This document shows, one piece after another, positions 52,491 to 60,636 of a stretch of 64,000 bases of DNA. Both the position numbers and the translations under genes were made by a program. Source of the DNA: CALDTK01 sp965215215 (GTDB lineage Bacteria; Bacteroidota; Bacteroidia; Chitinophagales; Saprospiraceae); contig OZ244043.1 in the NCBI GenBank assembly GCA_965215215.1, positions 868,001 to 932,000 on the forward strand. The letters run 5' to 3'. The notes below the pieces were generated by a model. The model saw only the letters and a program-made list of their open reading frames with translations. It did not search any database and was not told the DNA's origin. Numbering within the stretch: the first letter of the stretch is position 1; each line of letters begins with the position of its first letter.

Positions 52491-53264
52491 TTAGCTCGGG
52501 TCGTTTGCCTGGGCGTTGATCGACCAGTCGTAGTCGAGGTACTGAAGCTCGGCACCGGGATCGATGGAGGTGCCGCTGTACTTCTCTACGAACGCCCGGA
52601 GCGTGGACCCGCCCCACTCGAAGTCCGGCGCGTACCACTTGAAGATGCTCGACACCTTCGGGGGATCGGCGCTAACCTCGTTGCGGAAGCTCGCGAAGAA
52701 CCGCTCGCTTTGATCGTCGAGCTGAGCGCTCAACCGCTCGGCTACGAACGCCTCGTTGCGCAGCTGCGGACAGCTGACGCTCGCGCAGTTTACGGCCATG
52801 TGGATGCGTTGGTCCTCGAACTTGGGGCGGATGAAGCCGTGCTCGATGTTGTTTAAGTCGTAGCTGTGCCCCTCGATCTCGATAAATTTGATGTCCCACA
52901 CGCTGTTGATGAAGCTCGTGCCGTCCTTGATGTCCTTGATCCCCGTTACGGGCCAGTGGTCGAGGATGAGCTCGACCGTAAACGCATTGTAGGCATTGAT
53001 CCAGTAGGCGAGTCGCTCGTCGGGCGTCCAGTGCTCCTTGTTCGGGTGGTGAGCGCGCACCAAATCGAGGTAGGCTTCGAGGCGGGCGGTATCTTTGCGC
53101 CAGCCCTCGTAGTCGACGAACCCGGCGTCGTTCACGTACGCCCCGAGTTGCGCGTCCCAGAGCTCGTGGGTAATGGGAGCGCTGTCGGATTTCACGTCGC
53201 CCTCCTTACAGGTGGGCACGCCGATAAGGAGGTAAGCGGGCAGGACGAAAAGCGAGAACTTCAT
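52491..53264 (-). CDS. DUF547 family secreted protein
   Basis: 257 residues with a short signal; Cys19 in IGVPTCKEG might serve as a lipobox Cys, but the preceding residues are a poor match. The DUF547 block is clear: DERLAYWINAYNAFTVELILDHWPVTGIKDI, then NNIEHGFIRPKFEDQRIHMAVNCASVSCPQLRNEAF. The family has a papain-like or transglutaminase-like fold suggestion but no proven activity. It is the first gene of the DUF547-TPR-redoxin operon. A TACCTAGG box lies just upstream on the minus strand. Confidence 0.85.
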   Translation of the reverse strand: MKFSLFVLPAYLLIGVPTCKEGDVKSDSAPITHELWDAQLGAYVNDAGFVDYEGWRKDTARLEAYLDLVRAHHPNKEHWTPDERLAYWINAYNAFTVELILDHWPVTGIKDIKDGTSFINSVWDIKFIEIEGHSYDLNNIEHGFIRPKFEDQRIHMAVNCASVSCPQLRNEAFVAERLSAQLDDQSERFFASFRNEVSADPPKVSSIFKWYAPDFEWGGSTLRAFVEKYSGTSIDPGAELQYLDYDWSINAQANDPS

Positions 53265-53332
53265 ACGGGTACCTAGGTAAGGAGAATCGAAGGCTCATCA
53301 ACGCAGCCGGGCGTGAAGCGTTGCTTTGCGCG

Positions 53333-54130
53333 ATGTCGGCTACTTCTCTTCTGCTCAACGTGCGCTGGGTGAGACCCGGGCGCGCTACCGATCCTACGGT
53401 ACTCGCCTTCACGGGTTTCGGCCACCGGCTAGACCCCTGGATCCGACTGCAACCCGAGGGTTGGCGGGTGGGCGTGCTCGAGTTTCCGATCGGCTCGCCC
53501 CCGGGTCGAGTCTGGCAGCCCGAAGCGCTGGCCGCGCAACTCGGTCGGTACTGGGGACAGGCCTCCCGGCGGGCACTGATGGGGTTTAGCTTCGGGGCGG
53601 CGGGGGCCACACGCGTGGCGGGCGTTTTGGCGAAAGCGGACGCGGGGGCACGGCCGGAGTACGTGGCCTACGTAGCGCCCGTACAGTGGGCCAATATCCC
53701 CTGGCAGCTCCTGCGGCGCGTACCGCGCGGACTGCGACTCAACGCGCTGCGTGGTCTCGCACGCGGGACCGGGAGCCTGCTGCCTTTGGTGAGCCACGGC
53801 CGCGGGCAGACGGTGAAGCACTTCGTGAACATCGTCGACAAGCACGTGGGTTGGGACTTCGTAGCTCACTACCTACCCTACCTCGACTGGATTGACTCAC
53901 CGAAGCGCACGCTCGAAACCTGGTCGAGCCACCCTTGGCCCAGCTTGTTGGTGGGTGCATCGCAGGATACCGTGATACCGGCGGCGGGGATGCGGAGCGC
54001 GATGCCCGCGTACCCGAAGCTGATGTACAGGGAGGTTTCCGCGAGTCACTTCGACGCGCTCGACCAGGCGGGGCCGCACCTCAGGCGTGCTTTAGCGCAG
54101 CTCGTAGGCGGACAGGTACCCGTGGCCTAG
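53333..54130 (+). CDS. alpha/beta-hydrolase-like protein
   Basis: 265 residues from the ATG at 53333 (an upstream TTG at 53321 is possible). LAFTGFGHRLDPWIR opens the fold, LMGFSFGAAGATR supplies a GxSxG elbow, LLVGASQDTVIPAAGM has the acid, and EVSASHFDALDQAG the His. All triad positions are therefore present. Substrate unknown. It converges on 54131-55975 with no gap. A GTTTT motif (53624-53637) encodes VLAK directly after the elbow helix. Confidence 0.75.
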   Translation: MSATSLLLNVRWVRPGRATDPTVLAFTGFGHRLDPWIRLQPEGWRVGVLEFPIGSPPGRVWQPEALAAQLGRYWGQASRRALMGFSFGAAGATRVAGVLAKADAGARPEYVAYVAPVQWANIPWQLLRRVPRGLRLNALRGLARGTGSLLPLVSHGRGQTVKHFVNIVDKHVGWDFVAHYLPYLDWIDSPKRTLETWSSHPWPSLLVGASQDTVIPAAGMRSAMPAYPKLMYREVSASHFDALDQAGPHLRRALAQLVGGQVPVA

Positions 54131-55975
54131 CTAGAGGGTGATCCGGGTGCCGAGTACGAAACCGAAGGAGTTGAGGCGGTCGTTGTTTGGGCCAATGCCG
54201 TTTTGGGAGTTGCGGGCGGTGGAGTGGGAGACTAGATCTCGCCGTGTAGTTGGATCAGTGAATGCGTCCTCCATGGAATCACCGCCGGATTTTTTACGCC
54301 CTAGATGTTGTGAAAATTCCAGGCTGCCGAACACGCTGAGCCGGTCGTTGAGCGCGAGATCGGCCTCGAGTCCGAGGCGCGCGGAGATAAACACATTGTC
54401 CTTCACTTTACCACCGTCCGCTAATCCTTCGCTGAAGTCCAGCGCTTCGGAAAACTTGGCGGATTGCTCCGAGAGTGGTTGGGTCTCGTTCGCGTCGGCG
54501 GCCGTGCTATTTCTGCTGATGTTGACCGTTTCGGCGGGAGATACGTCGGGCGAGTCTTCGTCCGTGTCCGGGAACCGCTCGGCCTGGACTTTGTAAGCGG
54601 AGAATCGGTTGCTCTGAACATCGTACGAGCTGAGCAGTACGAGATTAGCGGCGAGACCGGATTTGACCCACAAACCGAGCCTGTTCCCCGGCTTGAGTAC
54701 GTTGAACCGTAGATCGACGGGCAGACTGAGCGTAGTGAGGCTGATGTTGTCGAAAGACTCAATATCGACGTAATCGCTCGGAAGGGCCACGAAGCTCTCC
54801 AGCTTTGCGAAGCCACTCACGTCGGATGCCTTGATCACGTCCGGTAGCCCCGTGCGGTAGTCGATCGGGGTAACACGGACGCCGAATCCGAGCTCGAAGC
54901 GAGGCGCGAGGCGGCGGGTGGCGTTAGCGCCTACCCCCAGCCCGACGGTCTGTTGCGCGAAGGTCTGGTAGTCGGTGAGCGGGACGATGGGGCTTTGGAT
55001 CGACCAGAGTGACAGCTCGCCCTGCACGCCCAAGCGCCACTTCCCCGGGACCGGCGGTGGGGTAAGCGCGGGGGGCAGCGAGCCGGGCGGCACCTCCAGC
55101 GGTAGCAGCGCGTGGCCGCCGAGTAGGTCCGCGAGCACGGGGGGGACGCCCGGCAGCGGACTCACCGGATTCGGATTCGAGTCGCTCGACTCGCCCGAGA
55201 CCGCAGGCTCGCCGCGCGACAGCGTACTTCCCGGAAGCGCGCTTCCGGGTAGCGCCCGCTCCGCGCGGGCTCCACCCTCTCCCCCTGCCACAACCCACCG
55301 GTACGCGCGCTGCGCTAGCGCCAGGGGGGCGTAATCTGCGCTCGTTCGTAGAGCTCGCTCCTTCGCCACGGAAGCCGTTAGATCGACCTCGCCTGAACCG
55401 GAAGCCGTAGCGAACGGATCGGTAGGTAAGATCTCAGCGGGCGAATCGGCCTCAGCGGCGAGACCGCCCGTATCGCCGCCTCCCGTCGCAACGGACAGCG
55501 AACCACGTGCGATCTGATCGTGGACGAAAGGCCCGAAGGTGAAGAGCAGCGCGATGACGGCGGCGATCTCGAGTGCTTTGTAGCGTACCAATTTCCGACG
55601 GAGGTGCCAGAACGTATCCATCCGGCGCGAAAGCCGCTGCCAACCGTCATCGGCCAGGTCGGGGGGCAGCGCACTGCCTACACGAGCGGCTACGAGCTTG
55701 TCGAAGGCGGCTCCGCGATCGGCGAGTAGCTCAACGGCACCGGCGGGTACGGGTGTGGGCTCGGGGTCGAGTCGGTCGGCGAGCGCCTCCCAACCGAGCG
55801 CTAGACCAGCCGAGGCGGCGCGGCGCAGCGCGGTGTGCTCGTGCATGCCTTTGCGCAGTAGCGAATCAAACGACTCACCGTCCATTCGCTCGGCCAGGTC
55901 ATCCCAGTTCGGCCCCTCGGTAGGCGGTGGCAGTCCGGCGAGCTTGTCGCGGATTATTTGGTCGAAGTCTTTCAT
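54131..55975 (-). CDS. ECF partner: cytoplasmic repeats, one TM helix, C-terminal barrel-like domain
   Basis: 614 residues. Three N-terminal units share an FDxLLRxxM ... WxxLAxRMD pattern (about 4-33, 36-71, 90-118). One membrane helix (LEIAAVIALLFTFGPFVHD, about 132-151) follows. A Pro/Ser-rich linker with repeated ALPGS lies about 235-300. The C-terminal 290 residues are strand-rich (RFELGFGVRVTPIDYRTG, SVFGSLEFSQHLGRKKSGG) and end FGFVLGTRITL, like outer-membrane barrel proteins. It overlaps the sigma gene by ATGA. It is probably an anti-sigma factor with a large extracytoplasmic domain. Confidence 0.7.
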   Translation of the reverse strand: MKDFDQIIRDKLAGLPPPTEGPNWDDLAERMDGESFDSLLRKGMHEHTALRRAASAGLALGWEALADRLDPEPTPVPAGAVELLADRGAAFDKLVAARVGSALPPDLADDGWQRLSRRMDTFWHLRRKLVRYKALEIAAVIALLFTFGPFVHDQIARGSLSVATGGGDTGGLAAEADSPAEILPTDPFATASGSGEVDLTASVAKERALRTSADYAPLALAQRAYRWVVAGGEGGARAERALPGSALPGSTLSRGEPAVSGESSDSNPNPVSPLPGVPPVLADLLGGHALLPLEVPPGSLPPALTPPPVPGKWRLGVQGELSLWSIQSPIVPLTDYQTFAQQTVGLGVGANATRRLAPRFELGFGVRVTPIDYRTGLPDVIKASDVSGFAKLESFVALPSDYVDIESFDNISLTTLSLPVDLRFNVLKPGNRLGLWVKSGLAANLVLLSSYDVQSNRFSAYKVQAERFPDTDEDSPDVSPAETVNISRNSTAADANETQPLSEQSAKFSEALDFSEGLADGGKVKDNVFISARLGLEADLALNDRLSVFGSLEFSQHLGRKKSGGDSMEDAFTDPTTRRDLVSHSTARNSQNGIGPNNDRLNSFGFVLGTRITL

Positions 55976-56532
55976 CGGCCGCGTCCTTGTTGAAGCAACA
56001 CCGACTTCAGTCGGGCCCGCGCCTTAACTAGGTTCGAACGGCTCGAGCTTTCGGCGATACCGAGTCGTTCTCCGATCTCCCGGTGGGAGTACCCCTCGAT
56101 CGCGTACAGGTTGAAGATGGTTCGGTAAACGGGGGAGAGCTGCTGGACGGCCTCCAGGATCTCCTGCTCCCCGCACCGGCTCACCGCATCCGCCTCGTCG
56201 GTACTGAGGTCGAAGCTCGTCTCGATGTCGTCCGTGCGCCGGCGTACCTCCTTGCGGTAGGTGTCGATGCAGGTGTTGATGGTGAGCCTGCGCATCCAGG
56301 CCCCGAGGCTCGTGCCCGCCTGATAACGGTTGATGTGCTTGAAGATCTTGATGAAGCCCTCGTGCAGCATGTCCATCGCCTCGTTCGAGTTGGCCGCGTA
56401 GCGCGTGCAAATCGGCAGGAGCTGGTGGAAGTAGGTCTCGTAAAGCGCTTTTTGCGCCCAGCGCTCCCCGCGGGCACACGCTAGGACTACTTGTTCTTCA
56501 TCCACCGTTGCTAGCGAGAGGGCACTGTCCAT
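55972..56532 (-). CDS. ECF-type RNA polymerase sigma factor
   Basis: 186 residues. Region 2 contains ACARGERWAQKALYETYFHQLLPICTRYAANSNEAMDMLHEGFIKIFKHINRYQAGTSLGAWMRRLTINTCIDTYRKE, and region 4 LSPVYRTIFNLYAIEGYSHREIGERLGIAESSSRSNLVKARARLKS. It is separated from rpmH by a strong terminator, so it starts its own operon with the membrane partner gene downstream (ATGA overlap). Confidence 0.88.
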   Translation of the reverse strand: MDSALSLATVDEEQVVLACARGERWAQKALYETYFHQLLPICTRYAANSNEAMDMLHEGFIKIFKHINRYQAGTSLGAWMRRLTINTCIDTYRKEVRRRTDDIETSFDLSTDEADAVSRCGEQEILEAVQQLSPVYRTIFNLYAIEGYSHREIGERLGIAESSSRSNLVKARARLKSVLLQQGRGR

Positions 56533-56609
56533 AGATAAGTAGGCGTAAAGGGGATACGGAGGCTTGACGCACGGTGCTGCCCAAACGCTGCCTGGTGGGT
56601 ATAAATATA

Positions 56610-56644
56610 AAAACGCCGGTATCCACGTAGGATACCGGCGTTTT
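56610..56644 (-). terminator. intrinsic terminator after rpmH
   Basis: AAAACGCCGGTATCC and its exact complement form a 15-bp stem around a five-base loop, followed on the minus strand by a TATATTTAT stretch. It ends the rpmH transcript 55 bp downstream of its stop codon. Confidence 0.85.
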
Positions 56645-56698
56645 CGGCGACTCGCGAGAGCGAAACGCGGTCAGTGAGCGCGGGTTAGCTCCCGCGGA

Positions 56699-56860
56699 CT
56701 AGTACTTAGCGCGCGGGGTCTCCTCGGACACCGTCAGTACGTAGCGACCTTTCGCTCGCCGGGAAGCGAGCACGCGCCGACCGTTCTTAGTTTTCATACG
56801 CGCGCGAAAGCCGTGCTTATTGACGCGCTTGCGGCGAGAGGGTTGGTAAGTACGTTTCAT
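56699..56860 (-). CDS. rpmH: 50S ribosomal protein bL34
   Basis: 53 residues, too short for most gene tracks but unmistakable: MKRTYQPSRRKRVNKHGFRA followed by RMKTKNGRRVLASRRAKGR is the classic bL34 sequence. The tail RYVLTVSEETPRAKY is slightly longer than in Escherichia coli, as is normal in Bacteroidota. It is a component of the large ribosomal subunit. It lies downstream of rho on the same strand and has its own terminator. In many bacteria rpmH sits near the replication origin with dnaA; no dnaA is seen here. Confidence 0.95.
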   Translation of the reverse strand: MKRTYQPSRRKRVNKHGFRARMKTKNGRRVLASRRAKGRYVLTVSEETPRAKY

Positions 56861-56869
56861 AAATGGCGG

Positions 56870-56884
56870 GTTTTCCCGAAAGGG
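56870..56884 (+). repeat. GTTTT motif, CCC-GAAA-GGG form, in the rpmH leader
   Basis: GTTTT-CCC-GAAA-GGG lies in the 59-bp gap between rho and rpmH, identical in sequence to the copy at 52106-52120 (-). On the rpmH message it is the antisense form and would still fold as a CCC/GGG hairpin. Confidence 0.65.
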
Positions 56885-56919
56885 GGGCGAAAGTAGTAAC
56901 CTTCACCGAAATTATCAAG

Positions 56920-58986
56920 CTAGCGATTCATACTGGCTAGGAACTCTTCGTTATCGCCGGTACCGAACATCTGCTTACGCAAAAACTCCATGGCCTCGTC
57001 GGGCTTCATGTCGGCGAGGTGATTACGCAGTACGTGCATGCGCGAGAGGGTGGAGGCGTCGAGGAGCAAGTCCTCACGACGCGTGGAGGAGTGCGGCAGG
57101 TCGATGGCCGGGTACATGCGCTTGTTGGCGAGCGAGCGGTCGAGCTGGATCTCCATGTTACCCGTACCCTTAAACTCCTCGAAGATGACGAGGTCCATCT
57201 TGGAGCCCGTGTCCACGAGGGCCGTAGCGAGGATGGTGAGCGATCCGCCGCCCTCGATGTTACGGGCCGCACCGAAGAACTTCTTCGGCTTCTGCAGGGC
57301 GTTGGCCTCTACACCGCCCGAGAGAATCTTGCCGGAGGCCGGCTGCACGGTGTTGTAGGCGCGGGCCAAACGGGTGATGGAGTCGAGTAAAATGACCACG
57401 TCGTGCTTCGACTCGACCAGGCGCTTCGCCTTCTCGAGCACCATCTGGGCGATGTGTACGTGGTTGGTGGCGGGCTCGTCGAACGTCGAGGAGATCACCT
57501 CGGCGTTGACCGAGCGCTTCATGTCGGTTACCTCCTCCGGCCGCTCGTCGATGAGGAGGATCATGAGGTAGGTTTCCGGGTGGTTCCGCGCGATGGCGTT
57601 GGCCACGTCCTTGAGCAAGAACGTTTTACCGGTTTTCGGCTGAGCCACGATGAGGCCGCGCTGTCCCTTACCGATCGGCGAGAACAGATCGAACATCCGC
57701 ATGCCGTAGTCCTTGCCCTGCGGCGCTCCGGTGAGCTTGAATTTTTGGTCCGGGAAGAGCGGCGTTAGGTAGTCGAAGGGTACCCGATTGCGGATGTCGC
57801 GCGGCAGTTGTCCGTTGACGTGGTGGACTTCCTGGAGGGCGTAAAATTTCTCGCCCGGCTTCGGGGGGCGGATGGTCCCCTGGATGGTGTCGCCGGTGCG
57901 GATGCCGAGTCGCTTGATCTGCTGTTGGTCTACGAGTACGTCGTCCGGGGAGGACTGGTAGTTGTAATCGCCGGAGCGGAGGAAGCCGTAGCCGTCGGGC
58001 ATGACCTCGAGCACGCCCTGCCCCGCGATGGCACCGTCGAGCTCGATGTCGAAAAGGTCGGGCTCCTTCGGTCCGCGCTGACTGTTGTTGCTATTGCCGT
58101 CGTCGTCCCGGTTGCGCTTGCCGCGCCGGCGGCTACGGCGATCGTCGTAATCGTCGTTATTGGAGTCCCCGCCCCGGTTCTGACGGTCGCTGTCCGACGG
58201 GTTATCACGGTCGTTGGAGCCCCGGTTACGGGAGTTGGTGTCGCGGCCGCGGCGGTCGTTACCGTCGTCGCTCGAGTTGCTGTCCGACGGGTTATCACGG
58301 TCGTTGGAGCCCCGATTCCGGGAGTTGGTGTCGCGGCCGCGGCGGTCGTTACCGTCGTCGTTCGAGTTGCTGTCCGACGGGTTATCACGGTCGTTGGAGC
58401 CCCGATTCCGGGAGTTGTCGCGGCTGCGACGGTCGTTGCCGTCGTCGTTCGAGTCGCCGCGGCCGCGGGCGTCGGCGTGCTCGTCGCGGGAGTTGTTCCG
58501 CTGGCTGTTGTCGCGCTGGTTGGTCTCCTGGGGCCGCTCGCCGTTCGGGTCGCCCCCTTCGTTGCGGCTACGGTCGCGGCGATCGCGGCGGCGGCGCGGA
58601 CGTTCTTCGGTGGGGTTCGGGTCGTCGCTGGACTCGCTCGAACTCCCGCGCGCCTCGGCCTGCGGGTCGTTCTCGGAGCTCGTGCCGCGCCGGGGGCGCT
58701 CGCGGGCGTCGCGCCGGGGGCGCCGTTCGGGCGCCGTTTCGACATCGGCCTCCTCCGCACCGGGTGCCCTGGAGCCGGCCGAGACGGGTTTTGCGGAAGC
58801 AGTTTTGGGACCGGGCGCGTCCGCGGGAGCACCGTCGCCGCCCCCCGCACCGCCGGCCTGCGTATCGAGGATCTTGTAAATTAACTTCTGCTTGTTGAGT
58901 TTGGTGGTGCCGGTGAGGCCGAGATTTCCGGCCAGTTCGCGCAGGGCGGGTACCAGCATGGAGTTGAGTTGCTTGACGTCGAGCAT
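56920..58986 (-). CDS. rho: transcription termination factor Rho with a long disordered insertion
   Basis: 688 residues from the ATG at 58986; the start at 59085 is not supported. Rho N-terminal helices (LNSMLVPALRELAGNLGLTGTTKLNKQKLIYKILD, 5-40), an Arg/Asn/Asp/Gly/Ser-rich insertion (about 45-310), a cold-shock-like RNA-binding domain (GQGVLEVMPDGYGFLRS), and the ATPase with Walker A (QPKTGKT, 449-455) and Walker B (VVILLDSITRLARAYN) are in order. A 30-residue unit with GSNDRDNPSDS is repeated three times. Rho is a hexameric RNA helicase that ends transcription. Long polar inserts occur in Bacteroidota Rho, but a near-perfect repeat is unusual. Confidence 0.95.
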   Translation of the reverse strand: MLDVKQLNSMLVPALRELAGNLGLTGTTKLNKQKLIYKILDTQAGGAGGGDGAPADAPGPKTASAKPVSAGSRAPGAEEADVETAPERRPRRDARERPRRGTSSENDPQAEARGSSSESSDDPNPTEERPRRRRDRRDRSRNEGGDPNGERPQETNQRDNSQRNNSRDEHADARGRGDSNDDGNDRRSRDNSRNRGSNDRDNPSDSNSNDDGNDRRGRDTNSRNRGSNDRDNPSDSNSSDDGNDRRGRDTNSRNRGSNDRDNPSDSDRQNRGGDSNNDDYDDRRSRRRGKRNRDDDGNSNNSQRGPKEPDLFDIELDGAIAGQGVLEVMPDGYGFLRSGDYNYQSSPDDVLVDQQQIKRLGIRTGDTIQGTIRPPKPGEKFYALQEVHHVNGQLPRDIRNRVPFDYLTPLFPDQKFKLTGAPQGKDYGMRMFDLFSPIGKGQRGLIVAQPKTGKTFLLKDVANAIARNHPETYLMILLIDERPEEVTDMKRSVNAEVISSTFDEPATNHVHIAQMVLEKAKRLVESKHDVVILLDSITRLARAYNTVQPASGKILSGGVEANALQKPKKFFGAARNIEGGGSLTILATALVDTGSKMDLVIFEEFKGTGNMEIQLDRSLANKRMYPAIDLPHSSTRREDLLLDASTLSRMHVLRNHLADMKPDEAMEFLRKQMFGTGDNEEFLASMNR
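58191..58455 (-). repeat. three 90-bp tandem repeats inside rho
   Basis: Units start at 58191, 58281 and 58371 (each beginning TGTCCGACGGGTTATCACGG on the + strand). The first two are complete and differ at a few sites. The third is shorter by six bases and has diverged at its end. They encode the 30-residue repeat of the Rho insertion. Confidence 0.85.
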
Positions 58987-59361
58987 CGTAAGAAAACCTG
59001 TTGGGACGGCACGGGGAGGGGTAAAAGAACCTAGGCCGAGGTAGATATGGCTGCTTTTAAAGCACTTGGGGTAGGTGTCCGGCAACGAAGGCCGGTGAGG
59101 TTTGGCGAAAGCCAGGTCGTTAGCTGATCCCTGCTAGTCTGAACTCGGACCCCTTCGAGAGGTAGAGACATGACGTCGAAAACAGGGAGGAATCGTTATG
59201 CACGCGGCCAACCGGGCTGGAAGCCGCCTCGATTCGGCTGCCGCCAAATCGTATAACGGAAGCAAAAATAACCCAATCTGCCAAATGACGGGCATGCTTT
59301 ATCGGTTGCGGCCGAGATCGCCTCGCGCGGCTACTACCTTGGCGGCTCAATTCGTAGTGCT
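58987..59361. other. divergent intergenic region between rho and serS
   Basis: 375 bp with no supported gene; open frames here are short and not protein-like. It must hold both promoters. TACCTTGG at 59335-59342, 19 bp before serS, resembles a -7 box. Position 59099-59112 is a one-mismatch copy of the GTTTT motif. CTTTTAAAG at 59053-59061 is a small palindrome of unknown meaning. Confidence 0.5.
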
Positions 59362-60636
59362 ATGTTAGAAATCGGCCGCTTACGCGACGATCGGGGTGCG
59401 GTACTCGTGGGACTCGCCAAGCGAGGCATCGACGCCCAGGCCATCGACGCCGCCGTCGCCCTCGACGACGAGCGGAAGGCCCAACAGGCCGGACTCGACG
59501 ACGTGCAGCGGCGCCTCAGGCTCATCAGCGACCAGATCGGCGCGAAGATGAAGGCGGGCGACCGCGCCGCGGGCGAGGCACTCAAGGCGCGAGTAACCGC
59601 ACTGAAGGCGGAGCAGCAGCCGCTGTCCGACCGGCACGAAGCCACCAAATCCGAGCTCGAAGCGCTCCTGCTCACGCTGCCCAACGTACCGCACGCCGAC
59701 GTGCCTTCCGGCAAAACACCCGACGACAACGAGGTGTACCGCCCCGGGCCGGATCCGCTCCCCCGGCCCACCGCCGGCGCCTTGCCCCACTGGGAGATCG
59801 GACCCGCCTACGGACTCTTCGACCTCGACCTCGGGGTGAAACTCACCGGCGCCGGATTCCCGGTGTACCGGGGTTACGGAGCTCGGCTGCAGCGCGCCCT
59901 CATCACTTACTTCCTCGACCGAGCCCGCGAGGCCGGCTACGAGGAGATCTACGCCCCGTTGCTCGTGAACGAAGCCTCCGCGTGGGGTACCGGGCAGCTG
60001 CCGGACAAAGACGGACAGATGTACTACGCGAGTGAAGACGAGCTGTACCTCATCCCCACCGGGGAGGTGCCGATCACGAACGTGTACCGCGACAGTATCC
60101 TCGCCGCCGACAGCCTACCGATTAAGCTCTGTGGCCACACCCCCTGCTTCCGGCGGGAAGCCGGGAGCTACGGCAAGGACGTGCGTGGCCTCAATCGCGT
60201 GCACCAGTTCGACAAGGTCGAGATCGTACGCATCGAGCGGCCCGAAGACTCCTACGCCGCACTGCACGACATGCTCGAACACGTGAGCGGGCTCCTCGAC
60301 GCGCTCGGACTGCCCTACCGCATTCTGCGCTTGTGCGGTGGAGACATGGGCTTCACGAGTGCTCTCACCTACGACTTCGAGGTGTGGAGCGCGGTGCAGG
60401 AGCGCTGGCTCGAGGTGAGTTCGGTAAGCAACTTCGAGACCTACCAGGCCAACCGACTCGCGCTGCGCATCCGCGAGGGCAAAGCCAAGCGGCTCGCCCA
60501 CACCCTCAACGGCAGCGCCCTAGCGCTACCGCGCATCGTGGCCGCGCTGCTCGAGATCAACCAGAGGCCCGAGGGCATCGTTACTCCCGAAGTACTCCGG
60601 CCTTACACCGGATTGGAGTTGATCCCTGCCCCATGA
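59362..60636 (+). CDS. serS: seryl-tRNA synthetase
   Basis: 424 residues. The N-terminal coiled-coil arm (about 30-110, rich in Ala/Arg/Lys/Glu) binds tRNA-Ser. Class II motif 2 (CFRREAGSYGKDVRGLNRVHQFDKVEIVRIE) and motif 3 (LRIREGKAKRLAHTLNGSALALPRIVAALLEINQ) are present. VSSVSNFETYQANR and AHTLNGSALA are serine-enzyme hallmarks. It charges tRNA-Ser and also tRNA-Sec where present. It overlaps the next gene by 4 bp. A GTTTT motif (59703-59717, minus) falls in the loop after the coiled coil. Confidence 0.95.
   Translation: MLEIGRLRDDRGAVLVGLAKRGIDAQAIDAAVALDDERKAQQAGLDDVQRRLRLISDQIGAKMKAGDRAAGEALKARVTALKAEQQPLSDRHEATKSELEALLLTLPNVPHADVPSGKTPDDNEVYRPGPDPLPRPTAGALPHWEIGPAYGLFDLDLGVKLTGAGFPVYRGYGARLQRALITYFLDRAREAGYEEIYAPLLVNEASAWGTGQLPDKDGQMYYASEDELYLIPTGEVPITNVYRDSILAADSLPIKLCGHTPCFRREAGSYGKDVRGLNRVHQFDKVEIVRIERPEDSYAALHDMLEHVSGLLDALGLPYRILRLCGGDMGFTSALTYDFEVWSAVQERWLEVSSVSNFETYQANRLALRIREGKAKRLAHTLNGSALALPRIVAALLEINQRPEGIVTPEVLRPYTGLELIPAP

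Noticed and set aside
58191..58455. Tandem repeats resembling a CRISPR array
   Set aside because: Period is 90 bp with no spacer variation, in frame with Rho. No cas gene nearby.
57808..58884. 358-codon Val/Ala-rich open frame on the + strand, looking membrane-like
   Set aside because: It is the complement of the repetitive Rho insertion. Apparent hydrophobic repeats arise from the reverse reading of Asn/Asp/Arg codons.
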